A stretch of DNA of 64,000 nucleotides from Paraburkholderia kirstenboschensis (GTDB lineage: Bacteria; Pseudomonadota; Gammaproteobacteria; Burkholderiales; Burkholderiaceae), in NCBI RefSeq assembly GCF_904848585.1, contig NZ_CAJHCR010000009.1:62001-126000 (forward strand), given 5' to 3'. The notes under the pieces are model-generated. The model was not told the origin of the DNA and did no database searches. It was given only the letters and a program-made list of their open reading frames with translations. Numbering within the stretch: the stretch's first letter is position 1; each line of letters opens with the position of its first letter. A program made the translations under genes and the position numbers. Below are positions 50,237 through 59,097 of the stretch, piece by piece.

Positions 50237-52630
50237 TCAGTTTTTCCACGTCCAGTTGCGGATTTCTTCCTTGTCGATGCCCTCGGCATGCGCGTAATTC
50301 AGATGCTCGATAATCTGGCCGCGCAGCCATTCTTTCGCATGATCGCCGACACCACGCAGCTTCGGCACGCGGTCGATCACGTCGATAGCCAGCGAAAAAC
50401 GGTCCACCTGATTGATGATCGCGAGTTCGAGCGGCGTGTTGATGTTGCCCTTCTCGTGATAACCGTGCACATGCAGATTCTCGTGATTGGTCCGGTTGTA
50501 GGTGAGCTTGTGAACCAGCGACGCATACGAATGGAAATTGAAAATCACCGGCTTGCTCGTCGTGAACAGCGAATCGAAGTCGCGGCTCGACAGGCCATGC
50601 GGATGTGCATGCTCGGGCATCAGCCGGAACAGATCGACCACATTGACGAAACGGATTTTCAGATCGGGGAAACGCTCCTTGAGAATCTCAACGGCGGCGA
50701 GCGCTTCCATTGTCGCGATGTCGCCCGCGCAGCCGATCACCACGTCCGGCTCGGCACCCTGATCGGTCGACGCCCAGTCCCAGATGCCGATGCCCTTCGT
50801 GCAATGCGTAACGGCTGCATCCATGTCGAGATACTGCAGGTGCGGCTGCTTGTCGGCGACGATCACGTTCACGTAGTCGCGCGAACGCAGGCAGTGATCG
50901 GCCACGCTGAGCAGACAGTTCGCGTCGGGCGGCATGTAGATACGCACCACGTCGGGGCTCTTGTTCGTCACCACGTCGAGGAAACCGGGGTCCTGATGCG
51001 TAAAACCATTGTGATCCTGGCGCCACACGAGCGACGTGATCAGCAGATTGATCGACGGCACCGGCTGACGCCAGCCCAGCTCGCGTTTCGCTTTTTCGAG
51101 CCACTTCGCGTGCTGGTTGAACATCGAATCGATCACGTGCACGAAGGCTTCGTAAGTGGCGAACAGCCCATGTCGCCCAGTCAGCACGTAACCTTCGAAC
51201 CAGCCTTCCAGCGTGTGTTCGCTGAGCATTTCCATCACGCGGCCGTCGGCCGACAGCGCGCCGCCGTCCGCGTCGCCGGGTTCGCCCTCCGCGAGCCACG
51301 TCTTGCCCGATGCTTCGTAGATGGCAGTGAGCTTGTTGCTTGCGGTTTCATCCGGGCCGAACACGCGGAAGTTGGTCATGTTGTTGCGCATGACATCGCG
51401 CAGAAACTCGCCAAGCACCTGAGTCGGCGACGTGTATGCGGACGCGGGCTTTCTCACGTCGACCGCATAGTCGCGAAACGCGGGCATGACGAGCGCCTTG
51501 CACAGCACGCCGCCGTTCGCATGCGGATTGGCGCTGATGCGGCGCGCGCCCTTCGGCGCGAGTTCGCGCAATTCTTCGACGAGGCGGCCGCTAGCGTCGA
51601 ACAGCGATTCAGGCTCGTAACTGCGCAGCCAGCCTTCTACCAGTTTCAGGCTCCTGCTGTTCGTGACAGGATCGGCAATCGGCACCTGATGCGCGCGCCA
51701 TGAGCCTTCCACCTTGTGGCCGTCGACTTCCTTGGGACCGGTCCAGCCTTTGGGCGAGCGCAACACGATCATCGGCCAGCGCGGCCGCTTGGCGTCGTCG
51801 TTCTCGCGGGCATGCTGCTGGATCGCGCGGATTTCGCCGACGCACTGTTCGAGCGTGGCCGCCATCTGCTGATGCATGACCTCGGGATCGTCCCCTTCGA
51901 CGAAATACGGCTTGTGGCCGTATCCGGTCAGCAGCGCTTCGAGTTCCTCGCGTGGAATCCGCGCGAGCACAGTCGGGTTCGCAATCTTGTACCCATTCAG
52001 ATGCAGAACCGGCAGTACGGCGCCGTCGCGGATCGGATTCAGGAACTTGTTCGAATGCCACGAGGTGGCGAGCGGACCGGTTTCGGCCTCGCCGTCGCCG
52101 ACCATTACAGTGACGATCAGGTCGGGGTTATCGAATGCGGCGCCGTAGCCGTGCGACAGGCTGTAGCCCAGTTCGCCGCCTTCATGGATCGACCCTGGCG
52201 TTTCGGGCGTGCAATGCGAGCCGATGCCGCCGGGAAACGAAAACTGACGAAAAAAGCGCCGCATACCGGCTTCGTCTTCACTACGGTCCGGATAGATTTC
52301 CGAATAGTGTCCTTCCAGATAACAATTGGCGAGGGTGGCAGGCGCGCCATGGCCTGGACCCGAAATGAAGATCACATTCAGATCGAGCTTCTTGATCAGC
52401 CGGTTCAGATGCACGAGCAGGAAACTCTGCCCAGGGTCCGAGCCCCAGTGTCCAAGCAAACGATTTTTGATGTGCTCGGGCTTGAGCGGCTCGCGCAGCA
52501 ACGGGTTGTCGCGCAGATAGATCATGCCCGCGGACAGATAGTTGCACGCGCGCCAGTAGCGATCCATGTTGCGCAGCGTATCGGGGTCCAGCGTTTGTGG
52601 CGGGGTGGGACGGGAGGTTGTCTCAGCCAT
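50237..52630 (-). CDS. xfp: Xylulose-5-phosphate/fructose-6-phosphate phosphoketolase
   Basis: The 797-residue enzyme contains the thiamine-diphosphate-binding GDGEAETGPLATSWHSNKFL, GPGHGAPATLANCYLEGHYS, SFPGGIGSHCTPETPGSIHE and GGELGYSLSHGYGAAFD, all typical of phosphoketolases. It cleaves xylulose-5-P (and often fructose-6-P) to acetyl phosphate and glyceraldehyde-3-P (or erythrose-4-P). Length matches the family. ATG 52630 has a good ribosome site (GAGGAG); the frame is open upstream but without family resemblance. It is followed directly by ackA. Confidence 0.95.
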   Translation of the reverse strand: MAETTSRPTPPQTLDPDTLRNMDRYWRACNYLSAGMIYLRDNPLLREPLKPEHIKNRLLGHWGSDPGQSFLLVHLNRLIKKLDLNVIFISGPGHGAPATLANCYLEGHYSEIYPDRSEDEAGMRRFFRQFSFPGGIGSHCTPETPGSIHEGGELGYSLSHGYGAAFDNPDLIVTVMVGDGEAETGPLATSWHSNKFLNPIRDGAVLPVLHLNGYKIANPTVLARIPREELEALLTGYGHKPYFVEGDDPEVMHQQMAATLEQCVGEIRAIQQHARENDDAKRPRWPMIVLRSPKGWTGPKEVDGHKVEGSWRAHQVPIADPVTNSRSLKLVEGWLRSYEPESLFDASGRLVEELRELAPKGARRISANPHANGGVLCKALVMPAFRDYAVDVRKPASAYTSPTQVLGEFLRDVMRNNMTNFRVFGPDETASNKLTAIYEASGKTWLAEGEPGDADGGALSADGRVMEMLSEHTLEGWFEGYVLTGRHGLFATYEAFVHVIDSMFNQHAKWLEKAKRELGWRQPVPSINLLITSLVWRQDHNGFTHQDPGFLDVVTNKSPDVVRIYMPPDANCLLSVADHCLRSRDYVNVIVADKQPHLQYLDMDAAVTHCTKGIGIWDWASTDQGAEPDVVIGCAGDIATMEALAAVEILKERFPDLKIRFVNVVDLFRLMPEHAHPHGLSSRDFDSLFTTSKPVIFNFHSYASLVHKLTYNRTNHENLHVHGYHEKGNINTPLELAIINQVDRFSLAIDVIDRVPKLRGVGDHAKEWLRGQIIEHLNYAHAEGIDKEEIRNWTWKN

Positions 52631-52992
52631 GGCGTCACTCCTCGTAAGGACTGTCAGGCAGGTTGGCGGATATTGCGAAGCTTCGCGGATGAGCGTCATG
52701 CGTTTGACATGACAGCCGCGTGTGCGTGGAGCGCTATATGGAGGATAGTTCGCCGTTGCGCGCCGGTCGTCAGCGGTGTGACCGGATGCACGCACCATCG
52801 TTCGGGACTCTAGGCGAAAAGCTTGATGCTGCTCAAAACACACCGTCGCCGCGCGTCGCGCCGCAAGTCTTACGCCATCCTTGCTGCACGCATTGGCCGA
52901 AACGCTTAAGCTGTAGATCGCGACTATGAGATCTCGTCGTACCCGTCACACTGCAGTGTTCATCTCCTTGTAGTTAACCATACACATCGATC
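52631..52992. other. Upstream region of the phosphoketolase gene
   Basis: About 360 bases lie between the phosphoketolase start and the next small gene. No credible gene is seen. The leftward promoter of the xfp-ackA operon must lie here; no clear regulator site is recognised. Confidence 0.4.
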
Positions 52993-53118
52993 ATGCCCAC
53001 ACCCAACCGTTTGAAAGCGCCGCTCGTTCTTCTTGTCACGCTCGTGCTGCTGTGCGCGGGCGTGGCCGTTCTGGTTGGCGTGTTTGGCTTGCTGGTAAAA
53101 CTTTTCGGCGCCGTTTAG
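52993..53118 (+). CDS. Possible single-span membrane micropeptide (41 residues)
   Basis: The frame encodes a short basic start (MPTPNRLKAP) and one long hydrophobic helix (LVLLVTLVLLCAGVAVLVGV) with a short tail. High third-position G/C fits coding, but no ribosome site precedes the ATG. It may be a leader peptide or a small membrane protein. Confidence 0.4.
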   Translation: MPTPNRLKAPLVLLVTLVLLCAGVAVLVGVFGLLVKLFGAV

Positions 53119-53209
53119 CAACACGCGGTGCGCGCGGCGGCTGCACGATCTGTGTATGCTGCCGGTGTTTATGCGTCGAGGCGCACGGCTTTATTGCAAG
53201 GAGATTTCA

Positions 53210-53746
53210 ATGACTAACCCAGCCGACCCGTCCCCTCCTTCCATGCAACCCATCGACCCGCAGTTGCTCGAAGTCGCGCAACAGGTGTTCGATCTTGCGC
53301 GTGGCGGCGACGCCGCCATGCTCGCAGCGGTGATCGAAAAAGGCGTGCCGCCGAATCTGCGTAATGACAAGGGCGACAGTCTGCTGATGCTCGCAAGCTA
53401 TCACGGACACGTGGATGCCGTGCGCACGCTGCTCGAACGCGGCGCGGACCCGAATCTGCGCAACAATAACGGGCAGACACCTCTTGCAGGCGCGGCCTTC
53501 AAGGGCTACGACGCTGTGGTCGAAACCTTGCTCGCGCACGGGGCCGATGTGGAAGGCGCGTCGCCCGACGGACGCACTGCGCTGATGGTGGCCGCAATGT
53601 TCAACCGCGCGGCGATCATGGACCTGCTGATCGCGCACGGAGCAAACCGCAATGCACGCGACGCCAGCGGAACTAGCGCACTCGATGCGGCCGGCAAAAT
53701 GGGCGCCGCCGATGCGCAAGTCAGGTTGAAAGCGCAAGACTCGTGA
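53210..53746 (+). CDS. Ankyrin-repeat protein
   Basis: The 178-residue protein has about four ankyrin repeats: KGDSLLMLASYHGHVDAVRT, NGQTPLAGAAFKGYDAVVET, DGRTALMVAAMFNRAAIMDL and SGTSALDAAGKMGAADAQVR, with the intervening GADPNLRN turns. No signal peptide. A strong AAGGAG precedes ATG 53210. Stand-alone bacterial ankyrin proteins often shield oxidative-stress enzymes; no catalase neighbour is seen. It is convergent with the HAD gene. Confidence 0.85.
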   Translation: MTNPADPSPPSMQPIDPQLLEVAQQVFDLARGGDAAMLAAVIEKGVPPNLRNDKGDSLLMLASYHGHVDAVRTLLERGADPNLRNNNGQTPLAGAAFKGYDAVVETLLAHGADVEGASPDGRTALMVAAMFNRAAIMDLLIAHGANRNARDASGTSALDAAGKMGAADAQVRLKAQDS

Positions 53747-53839
53747 CGCGCGCGATCCTGTGATCGGCGGCGCATCGCGGCATGCTCAGTGCGCAGACCG
53801 CAATGGCTGTCCGGTAGATGCGCAGCGCATTCGCAACGC

Positions 53840-54541
53840 CTAGGGCTTCCCGGCCAACAGCGTTTCCACATCCAGTTGCGCCAGATCGCCAATCCGCTCG
53901 ATGCTCACGTCCGCGGGCGGATTGCTCGATATCTCCTTGGGGTCCAGAGCGTAATGACCCTGACGCGGAAATACCGTGGTCAACCTGCTGCCCCAAACTT
54001 TCTTCATTGCAGTGAGAATCCGCAACTTGTCGTCGACCATCACATAGTGGCGCGCCGGATAGCATTCCATTACCTGGTCGAGCATCAGCTCTTTGTGGAT
54101 GTAGATCAGCACGCGGCCCTCGACCTCTTCCCACAAGCCGGAACGCGCTATCTTGCGCGGCTGGAACACAACGTCGCCATCCGACAGAATCACCGTGGGC
54201 CCGCGTTTCGCGACGTGCTGCAAGGCATCCAGCGCGCCTGGATAGAGCCGGTTCGCAAACGGATAGTCGATCAGGAACGACGACATCAGCAACAGGCGCG
54301 TGTCCCGTGGATGCTCGGTGCGGTAACGCTGCAGCGCGCCGAGATAGTCCGCGTAGCCGAGCTCGCCGCGCAACTGCTCGAAAATCTCCCAATAACGGGT
54401 ACTGTTCTCCGTCCCGAACTCGCGCATCATGTGGGCGCGCAAATCCGATAGCACGTGATCGTTGTCGAGCAACGTGTTGTCGCAGTCGAACAGGAAAACA
54501 ACGTCGTGCGGCGCGGTTTCAGTGGATCGTGTGGCTTGCAT
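53840..54541 (-). CDS. HAD-family hydrolase
   Basis: This 233-residue protein has HAD motif I VVFLFDCDNTLLDNDH (nucleophile Asp then Asp), motif II TVILSDGDVVF (Ser instead of Thr is allowed), motif III with Lys (HKELMLDQ) and motif IV VMVDDKLRI. The DxDNT form suggests a phosphatase of the pyrimidine nucleotidase/phosphoglycolate type, but the substrate is unknown. ATG 54541 has GGAG at the right distance; ATG 54553 is an alternative. It follows the 6-phosphogluconate dehydrogenase gene by about 50 bases, possibly in one operon. Confidence 0.82.
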   Translation of the reverse strand: MQATRSTETAPHDVVFLFDCDNTLLDNDHVLSDLRAHMMREFGTENSTRYWEIFEQLRGELGYADYLGALQRYRTEHPRDTRLLLMSSFLIDYPFANRLYPGALDALQHVAKRGPTVILSDGDVVFQPRKIARSGLWEEVEGRVLIYIHKELMLDQVMECYPARHYVMVDDKLRILTAMKKVWGSRLTTVFPRQGHYALDPKEISSNPPADVSIERIGDLAQLDVETLLAGKP

Positions 54542-54590
54542 GTGCGGCTCCATGAGATCGGCTGTGCTGTGAGCCGGAGGGTCAGGACAA

Positions 54591-55628
54591 TCAGCCCTGC
54601 TGGCTGCCCGACGGCACAGCCGGTTTTTCAGCGTGACCGCCGAAGTCATGGCGCATTGCCGACAACACGCGGTTTGCGAAGTCCGCTTCGCCGCGCGAAT
54701 TGAAACGGCCGAAGAGCGCCGCGCTGAGCACCGGCGCGGGCACGCCCTCGTCGACGGCCGCCGCCATCGTCCAGCGCCCTTCGCCCGAGTCGGATACGCG
54801 CCCTGCGTAGTTCTTCAGATCGGCGTCGCCGACGAGCGAGCCGGCGATCAGGTCGAGCAGCCACGAGCCGATCACGCTGCCGCGCCGCCACACTTCGGCG
54901 ATATCGGCCAGGTTCAGATCGTACTGGTAAAGCTCCGGACGACGCAGCGGCGAAGTCTCGGCATCGGCTTCGCGAGCGTGCTTGCCGGCGTCGGCATGAC
55001 GCAGGATATTCAGGCCCTCGGCGTAGGCAGCCATCAAGCCGTATTCAATGCCGTTATGAACCATCTTGACGAAGTGCCCCGCGCCTATCGGGCCGCAATG
55101 CAGGAAGCCCTGCTCGGCCGTGCTGCTGCCCTCGGGGCGTCCTGGCGTGGCGGGCGCCGCAGCCGCGCCTGGCGCCAGCGTCGAGAAAATCGGTTGGAGC
55201 CGTTGAACCACCTCCGCTTCGCCGCCGATCATCAGGCAGTAGCCGCGCTCGCGCCCGGCGACGCCGCCACTCGTGCCGACGTCCACATAGTGAAGTTTGC
55301 GCTCGGCCAACTGGGCGCCTCGGCGGATGTCGTCGTGGTAATAGGAATTGCCGCCGTCGATGACGATGTCGCCCGGTTCCAGCAACGGCAGGAGTTTGTC
55401 GAGCGTGCCGTCTACCACGGCGGCGGGCACCATCAGCCACACCGCACGCGGCTTCTCCAGTTTCGCCACGAGGTCTTCGAGCGACGATGCGCCCATCACG
55501 CCTTCCTGCCCGAGCCGCTCGACGGCAGCGGGCTGTACGTCGTAGGCGATGCATTGTTGACCACCCTTTGTCAGGCGCCGCACCATGTCGGCGCCCATCC
55601 GTCCCAATCCAATCATGCCTAGCTGCAT
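54591..55628 (-). CDS. 6-phosphogluconate dehydrogenase, short (GndA/YqeC-like) form
   Basis: The 345-residue protein has GMIGLGRMGADMVRRL (NAD(P) site), VIDGGNSYYHDD, VGTSGGVAGRERGYCLMIGG (catalytic loop) and KMVHNGIEYGLMAAYAEG, as in decarboxylating 6-phosphogluconate dehydrogenases. It is about 130 residues shorter than the classical Gnd because the last helical domain is absent, which marks the NAD-leaning short subfamily. It produces ribulose-5-P, a precursor of the phosphoketolase substrate made by the neighbour enzyme. Confidence 0.9.
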   Translation of the reverse strand: MQLGMIGLGRMGADMVRRLTKGGQQCIAYDVQPAAVERLGQEGVMGASSLEDLVAKLEKPRAVWLMVPAAVVDGTLDKLLPLLEPGDIVIDGGNSYYHDDIRRGAQLAERKLHYVDVGTSGGVAGRERGYCLMIGGEAEVVQRLQPIFSTLAPGAAAAPATPGRPEGSSTAEQGFLHCGPIGAGHFVKMVHNGIEYGLMAAYAEGLNILRHADAGKHAREADAETSPLRRPELYQYDLNLADIAEVWRRGSVIGSWLLDLIAGSLVGDADLKNYAGRVSDSGEGRWTMAAAVDEGVPAPVLSAALFGRFNSRGEADFANRVLSAMRHDFGGHAEKPAVPSGSQQG

Positions 55629-55906
55629 TTCACCGCTCCCGAAAGTGCTTCGTGACGCTGCCTGGTTCAGTTAGATGTTCATGCTGCGATTTGCTGCGAT
55701 TGCTGTGAGTTCAGGGGATGCTGCGGTGGTTGCTTCGGCCGCATTAACTGCGATAACTGCGTTAACTACTTAGCTGCGTTGGCGACAGCAACCGCGTCGA
55801 TCGTAAGAACGATACGCCTCATTGCAGAGGTTTTGTGCGGCTTAAAGTTCCTCTCGTTCAGCTCGATGCAAGCTTCGGCTGAGCGTGCGATGCATGCCAC
55901 CGCAGA

Positions 55907-57277
55907 TCAGGGCTCGCGACCGCCGCGCAGCGAGCGCCCCGATTGAAGCTTGCCGTATTGCGTACGAGCGAAACGCCGCACCGCCCGCCACATGAGCGGA
56001 TAGCGATAGCCGGGCACGGCAAACAGCACGAGCGCGCACAGCGCCAGCAAGCCGCAGAAAAGGAAGGTTCCTCGATAGCTGAAAGCCTGCACCAGCAAAC
56101 CGGACAACACGCCCGACAGAATCGAGCCGACCCGCGCCGCGTTGAAGAAAAGCGCCGTGGCGCGCCCCGGCGAATGCGGCATCAGATCCTGCACGTAGGT
56201 CATGCCGAGGCACGAAGTCACGGCCACCACGAACGCGTTGAGAATCTGCATCGGGATCAGCACATGCACGTTTCCGGCGAGCGACATTGCGACGAAATAC
56301 ATAGCGTGAACCGCCGCGCATGCAGCCAGCCAGTTCGGCTTGTGCAAGCTGGAAGACTTCGCGCCGAGCGCGAGCATCATCGGAATTTCGGTCAATGCGC
56401 CGAGGCCGAGCATCACCGACACGTCCAGATGCGTGCCGTTCAGACCATGCACGATGTAAAGCGGCAAGACGATCATCGTGGCGTTCGCGGCGAGCCCGAG
56501 CAAGGCCAGCGCCGCGACCGCGCGGCCGATATCGTTCGCCGATGCAACGCCCGGCAAGTCCTCGTGCGCGTCTTCGCCCGGCTCGATCAGCGGCGGTACC
56601 GTGATCGACGCCGACGGCTCGGAGGCCGTGTCCTCAACCGTGTGATCGCCGAGATGCCCTTGCGGCTCGCGCATGCGCCAGACAATGGCGGCGCACGCGG
56701 CGAAGCTCGCCGCGGCGAACAGAAAGAGCCCGTAGAAACTCGTTGCCGCCAGCACCAGCGCGCCCACCGACGGCCCGAACACCCACGCCGCCGAGAGGAT
56801 CGTGCGCAGCGTCGCGCTCGCAAACACGCGCTCGGCCGCGTCGGGTACGGGCAGCGCGGCGCGGCTGAACGAGAAAATCATCGAGATGGCCGAACCGCCG
56901 GCGCCTATGAAGACGATGCCGACGACGAGCAACAGCCGGTAATCGCGCACCACACATAAACTCAGGTAGCCGAGTGCGGCGAGTACCAGCGCCGCCAGCA
57001 GCAGAGGCCGATGCCGGCCGCTCGCGTCGCTCCAGCGGCCGGCGAAGGTGCTCGCAAGCACGCCGCTTGCCGCAATCAGCGTCATGAACACGCCGAGCCG
57101 GAACGGCGTCATGCCGGCGCGCTCGACACCGAAGAGCGACAGATACGGAGCGGTGAACGACATGGCGACGCCCAGCATCAGCGTGGCGGCGGCGAGCGGC
57201 TTGAAGCCGGGGATGTGCAGCAGGCCAAAAAAACGTGAGGTTTTCAACACGGGCGGCTGTGGGCTCAGAGCAAGCAA
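55907..57277 (-). CDS. MFS transporter (sugar efflux SetA/B-like)
   Basis: The 456-residue protein has 12 hydrophobic segments in two halves, with an inserted loop about residues 205-260 (VEDTASEPSASITVPPLIEP) between them. FAGRWSDASGRHRPLL is the MFS motif A. The layout and RVFASATLRTILSAAWVFGP resemble the SetA/SetB sugar-efflux branch. It exports an unknown sugar or drug by proton exchange. The C-terminus is long and basic. About 280 bases of gene-free sequence separate it from gnd. Confidence 0.75.
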   Translation of the reverse strand: MLALSPQPPVLKTSRFFGLLHIPGFKPLAAATLMLGVAMSFTAPYLSLFGVERAGMTPFRLGVFMTLIAASGVLASTFAGRWSDASGRHRPLLLAALVLAALGYLSLCVVRDYRLLLVVGIVFIGAGGSAISMIFSFSRAALPVPDAAERVFASATLRTILSAAWVFGPSVGALVLAATSFYGLFLFAAASFAACAAIVWRMREPQGHLGDHTVEDTASEPSASITVPPLIEPGEDAHEDLPGVASANDIGRAVAALALLGLAANATMIVLPLYIVHGLNGTHLDVSVMLGLGALTEIPMMLALGAKSSSLHKPNWLAACAAVHAMYFVAMSLAGNVHVLIPMQILNAFVVAVTSCLGMTYVQDLMPHSPGRATALFFNAARVGSILSGVLSGLLVQAFSYRGTFLFCGLLALCALVLFAVPGYRYPLMWRAVRRFARTQYGKLQSGRSLRGGREP

Positions 57278-57433
57278 GCCTGCAAGGCGCGGCGCGCGCG
57301 GCAGGCTTCGTGGCGGGAATGACGGGGCATTATCGGCCGCGCGTGAGGGCGCGTAAAGGCGCGGGGATGCATCCCAAATTCATGGCGGCGGGCGATATGC
57401 CGGATAGCGAGCGTACCGGACCGGCCAAGCACG

Positions 57434-57946
57434 CTACTTGCCGTCGTTCGCGCGCATCTGCTGCGCGAGTGCTTTGTAGTCATACGTCGGATAGAACTCG
57501 GTGCGATAGCCGCCCCACGCGGTTGTCTCAATCGCGCGATTGACCTCGCGCAACCGGCTCGCGGGCACACGCAGTGTGACCACCTGACCGATGCCCATCA
57601 TCACGTACCACGACACCACTTCGATGCCGGGCGGCGGGAAAGCCTTGAAGAAACCCTGTGCGCGCAATTGCTCGTTGATCTTCGGCAGCGGCCTGGATTC
57701 GTCGTGGCGCAAAAAGATCGTGAGCAGGAAAGTGTCGTCGGGCGCGTTGGCGGCGCGCGCGGCGGGGACCGCAGCCGGCATCTCCTGCGACGCGGCCGAA
57801 GGCGCAGAAGTCACATCGGCGCCGTAGCCTGGCAGCGCGGCGCGAGCGAGCATGCGAGCATCGCGCACTTCACGCCGCGGCGTAGCCTTGCAGGGAGTCC
57901 GACGGACCACTTGACGATCAATGCTGATGGCATGACATGCCTCCAT
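57434..57946 (-). CDS. Hypothetical protein, N-terminus probably frameshifted
   Basis: The frame encodes 170 residues. The C-terminal two thirds are well behaved (DDTFLLTIFLRHDESRPLPK; VVSWYVMMGIGQVVTLRVPA) but no family is recognised. The N-terminus is odd: in the other frame from ATG 57933, after a good GGAGG, the DNA reads RRGVKCAMLACSLA. This would join to AALPGYGAD of the main frame as an ideal Sec signal if one base were added near 57838-57843. I infer an exported protein with a single-base frameshift or a sequencing error. Function unknown. Confidence 0.5.
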   Translation of the reverse strand: MEACHAISIDRQVVRRTPCKATPRREVRDARMLARAALPGYGADVTSAPSAASQEMPAAVPAARAANAPDDTFLLTIFLRHDESRPLPKINEQLRAQGFFKAFPPPGIEVVSWYVMMGIGQVVTLRVPASRLREVNRAIETTAWGGYRTEFYPTYDYKALAQQMRANDGK

Positions 57947-58258
57947 GACGGTTGAACCTGCGCGTCCACACGTTGGCGCTTCGTCTGACCGGCCATATGC
58001 GTGGTATTCGAGGCTCAGGTGCTAGCAATATCTACTCCCGCAGGCGCCCGCGCCGGCTCATAACACGACCTAGCCTCGCTTTTCGAGCGCGCGCCCAGCG
58101 TGTACTTTCATGTCGAATGCCCGCCCCGCCAACTCCCGAACCAATAGCTGGTACTCTTATCAAACCAGAGTGCGGCGCGTGTCCGCGGCAGCGGGCGCGC
58201 CTTTCCAACCCGCGTTTCCAACCCCAGAGCGCATATCTGAACCCGCAGCGGAGCATGC
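57947..58258. other. Divergent intergenic region
   Basis: About 310 bases between the hypothetical protein and the thioredoxin-like gene hold no supportable gene. Promoters for both must lie here. I see no clear sites. Confidence 0.4.
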
Positions 58259-58579
58259 ATGGCAATCCGGACACCCTATTCGATCAAAGCACCTTCAAGA
58301 GCCGATATCGACGCGCTGCCAGGCGCCACCGTCATCGAATTCGGCACGGACTGGTGTGGCTACTGTCAGGGTGCGCAGCCGTCGATTGCAAAGGCTTTTG
58401 AAGCGCATGCCGGTGTCAGGCACCTGAAGATCGAGGACGGTCCCGGCCGGCCGTTAGGCCGCTCGTTCAAGGTCAAGCTCTGGCCCACGCTGATTTTCAT
58501 GCGCGACGGCGCGGAAGTGGCGCGCGTCGTTCGCCCTGGAAGCGTGGAACAGATCGCCGACGCATTCGCGTCGCTCTGA
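58259..58579 (+). CDS. Thioredoxin-like protein
   Basis: This 106-residue protein has the thioredoxin fold with active-site WCGYC in EFGTDWCGYCQGAQPS and the cis-proline loop VKLWPTLIFMRDG. The Gly-Tyr pair is unlike the usual Gly-Pro and suggests a different redox potential. No signal peptide, so it is cytoplasmic. It precedes yjbQ by 22 bases and the aldolase gene follows, probably in one transcript. Confidence 0.85.
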   Translation: MAIRTPYSIKAPSRADIDALPGATVIEFGTDWCGYCQGAQPSIAKAFEAHAGVRHLKIEDGPGRPLGRSFKVKLWPTLIFMRDGAEVARVVRPGSVEQIADAFASL

Positions 58580-58601
58580 ACCGGAGTCGAGCGCTTCCAT
58601 C

Positions 58602-59021
58602 ATGCGACAGGCCATCCACCATCTGAGCGTCAAGGCGCCCTCTCGCGGACTCGTCGAATTCACCGACGAAGCGCGCCGCTTCGTCGCGGCGCAGGACATC
58701 CACACCGGACTGCTGACTCTCTTTTGCCGTCATACGTCGGCGTCATTGCTGATTCAGGAAAATGCCGACCCGTCGGTTCAGCGAGATCTCGAGCGCTACT
58801 TCGCGAACCTCGCACCCGAAGACAAGCAACGCTACGAGCACGACGCCGAAGGGCCCGACGACATGCCCGCGCATTTGCGCACCGCGTTGACGCAAGTGCA
58901 ATTGAGCGTACCGGTCGAGCATGGGCAGATGGTGCTCGGCACATGGCAAGGCCTGTATCTGTTCGAGCATCGGCGTCATACGCAGCATCGCGACATCGTG
59001 CTGCATCTTATCGGCGAATAA
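58602..59021 (+). CDS. YjbQ (UPF0047) protein
   Basis: The 139-residue protein matches YjbQ: LTLFCRHTSASLLIQENADP, YEHDAEGPDDMPAHLRTAL, VPVEHGQMVLGTWQGLYLFE and RRHTQHRDIVLHLIG. Conserved histidines bind metal; a low secondary thiamine-phosphate-synthase activity is reported for the family. The physiological role is unclear. It lies between the thioredoxin-like and class I aldolase genes, 76 bases before the latter. Confidence 0.88.
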   Translation: MRQAIHHLSVKAPSRGLVEFTDEARRFVAAQDIHTGLLTLFCRHTSASLLIQENADPSVQRDLERYFANLAPEDKQRYEHDAEGPDDMPAHLRTALTQVQLSVPVEHGQMVLGTWQGLYLFEHRRHTQHRDIVLHLIGE

Positions 59022-59097
59022 AGCAGGTAGTGCAGCGGCCGCCAATGCGCCGCGGCCGCAGTTTTCTTCCGCAACCGGAACAAAGGGAGCACATCTC

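Noticed and set aside
50288..51703. 471-codon plus-strand frame
   Set aside because: Antisense to phosphoketolase, which has full thiamine-binding motifs.
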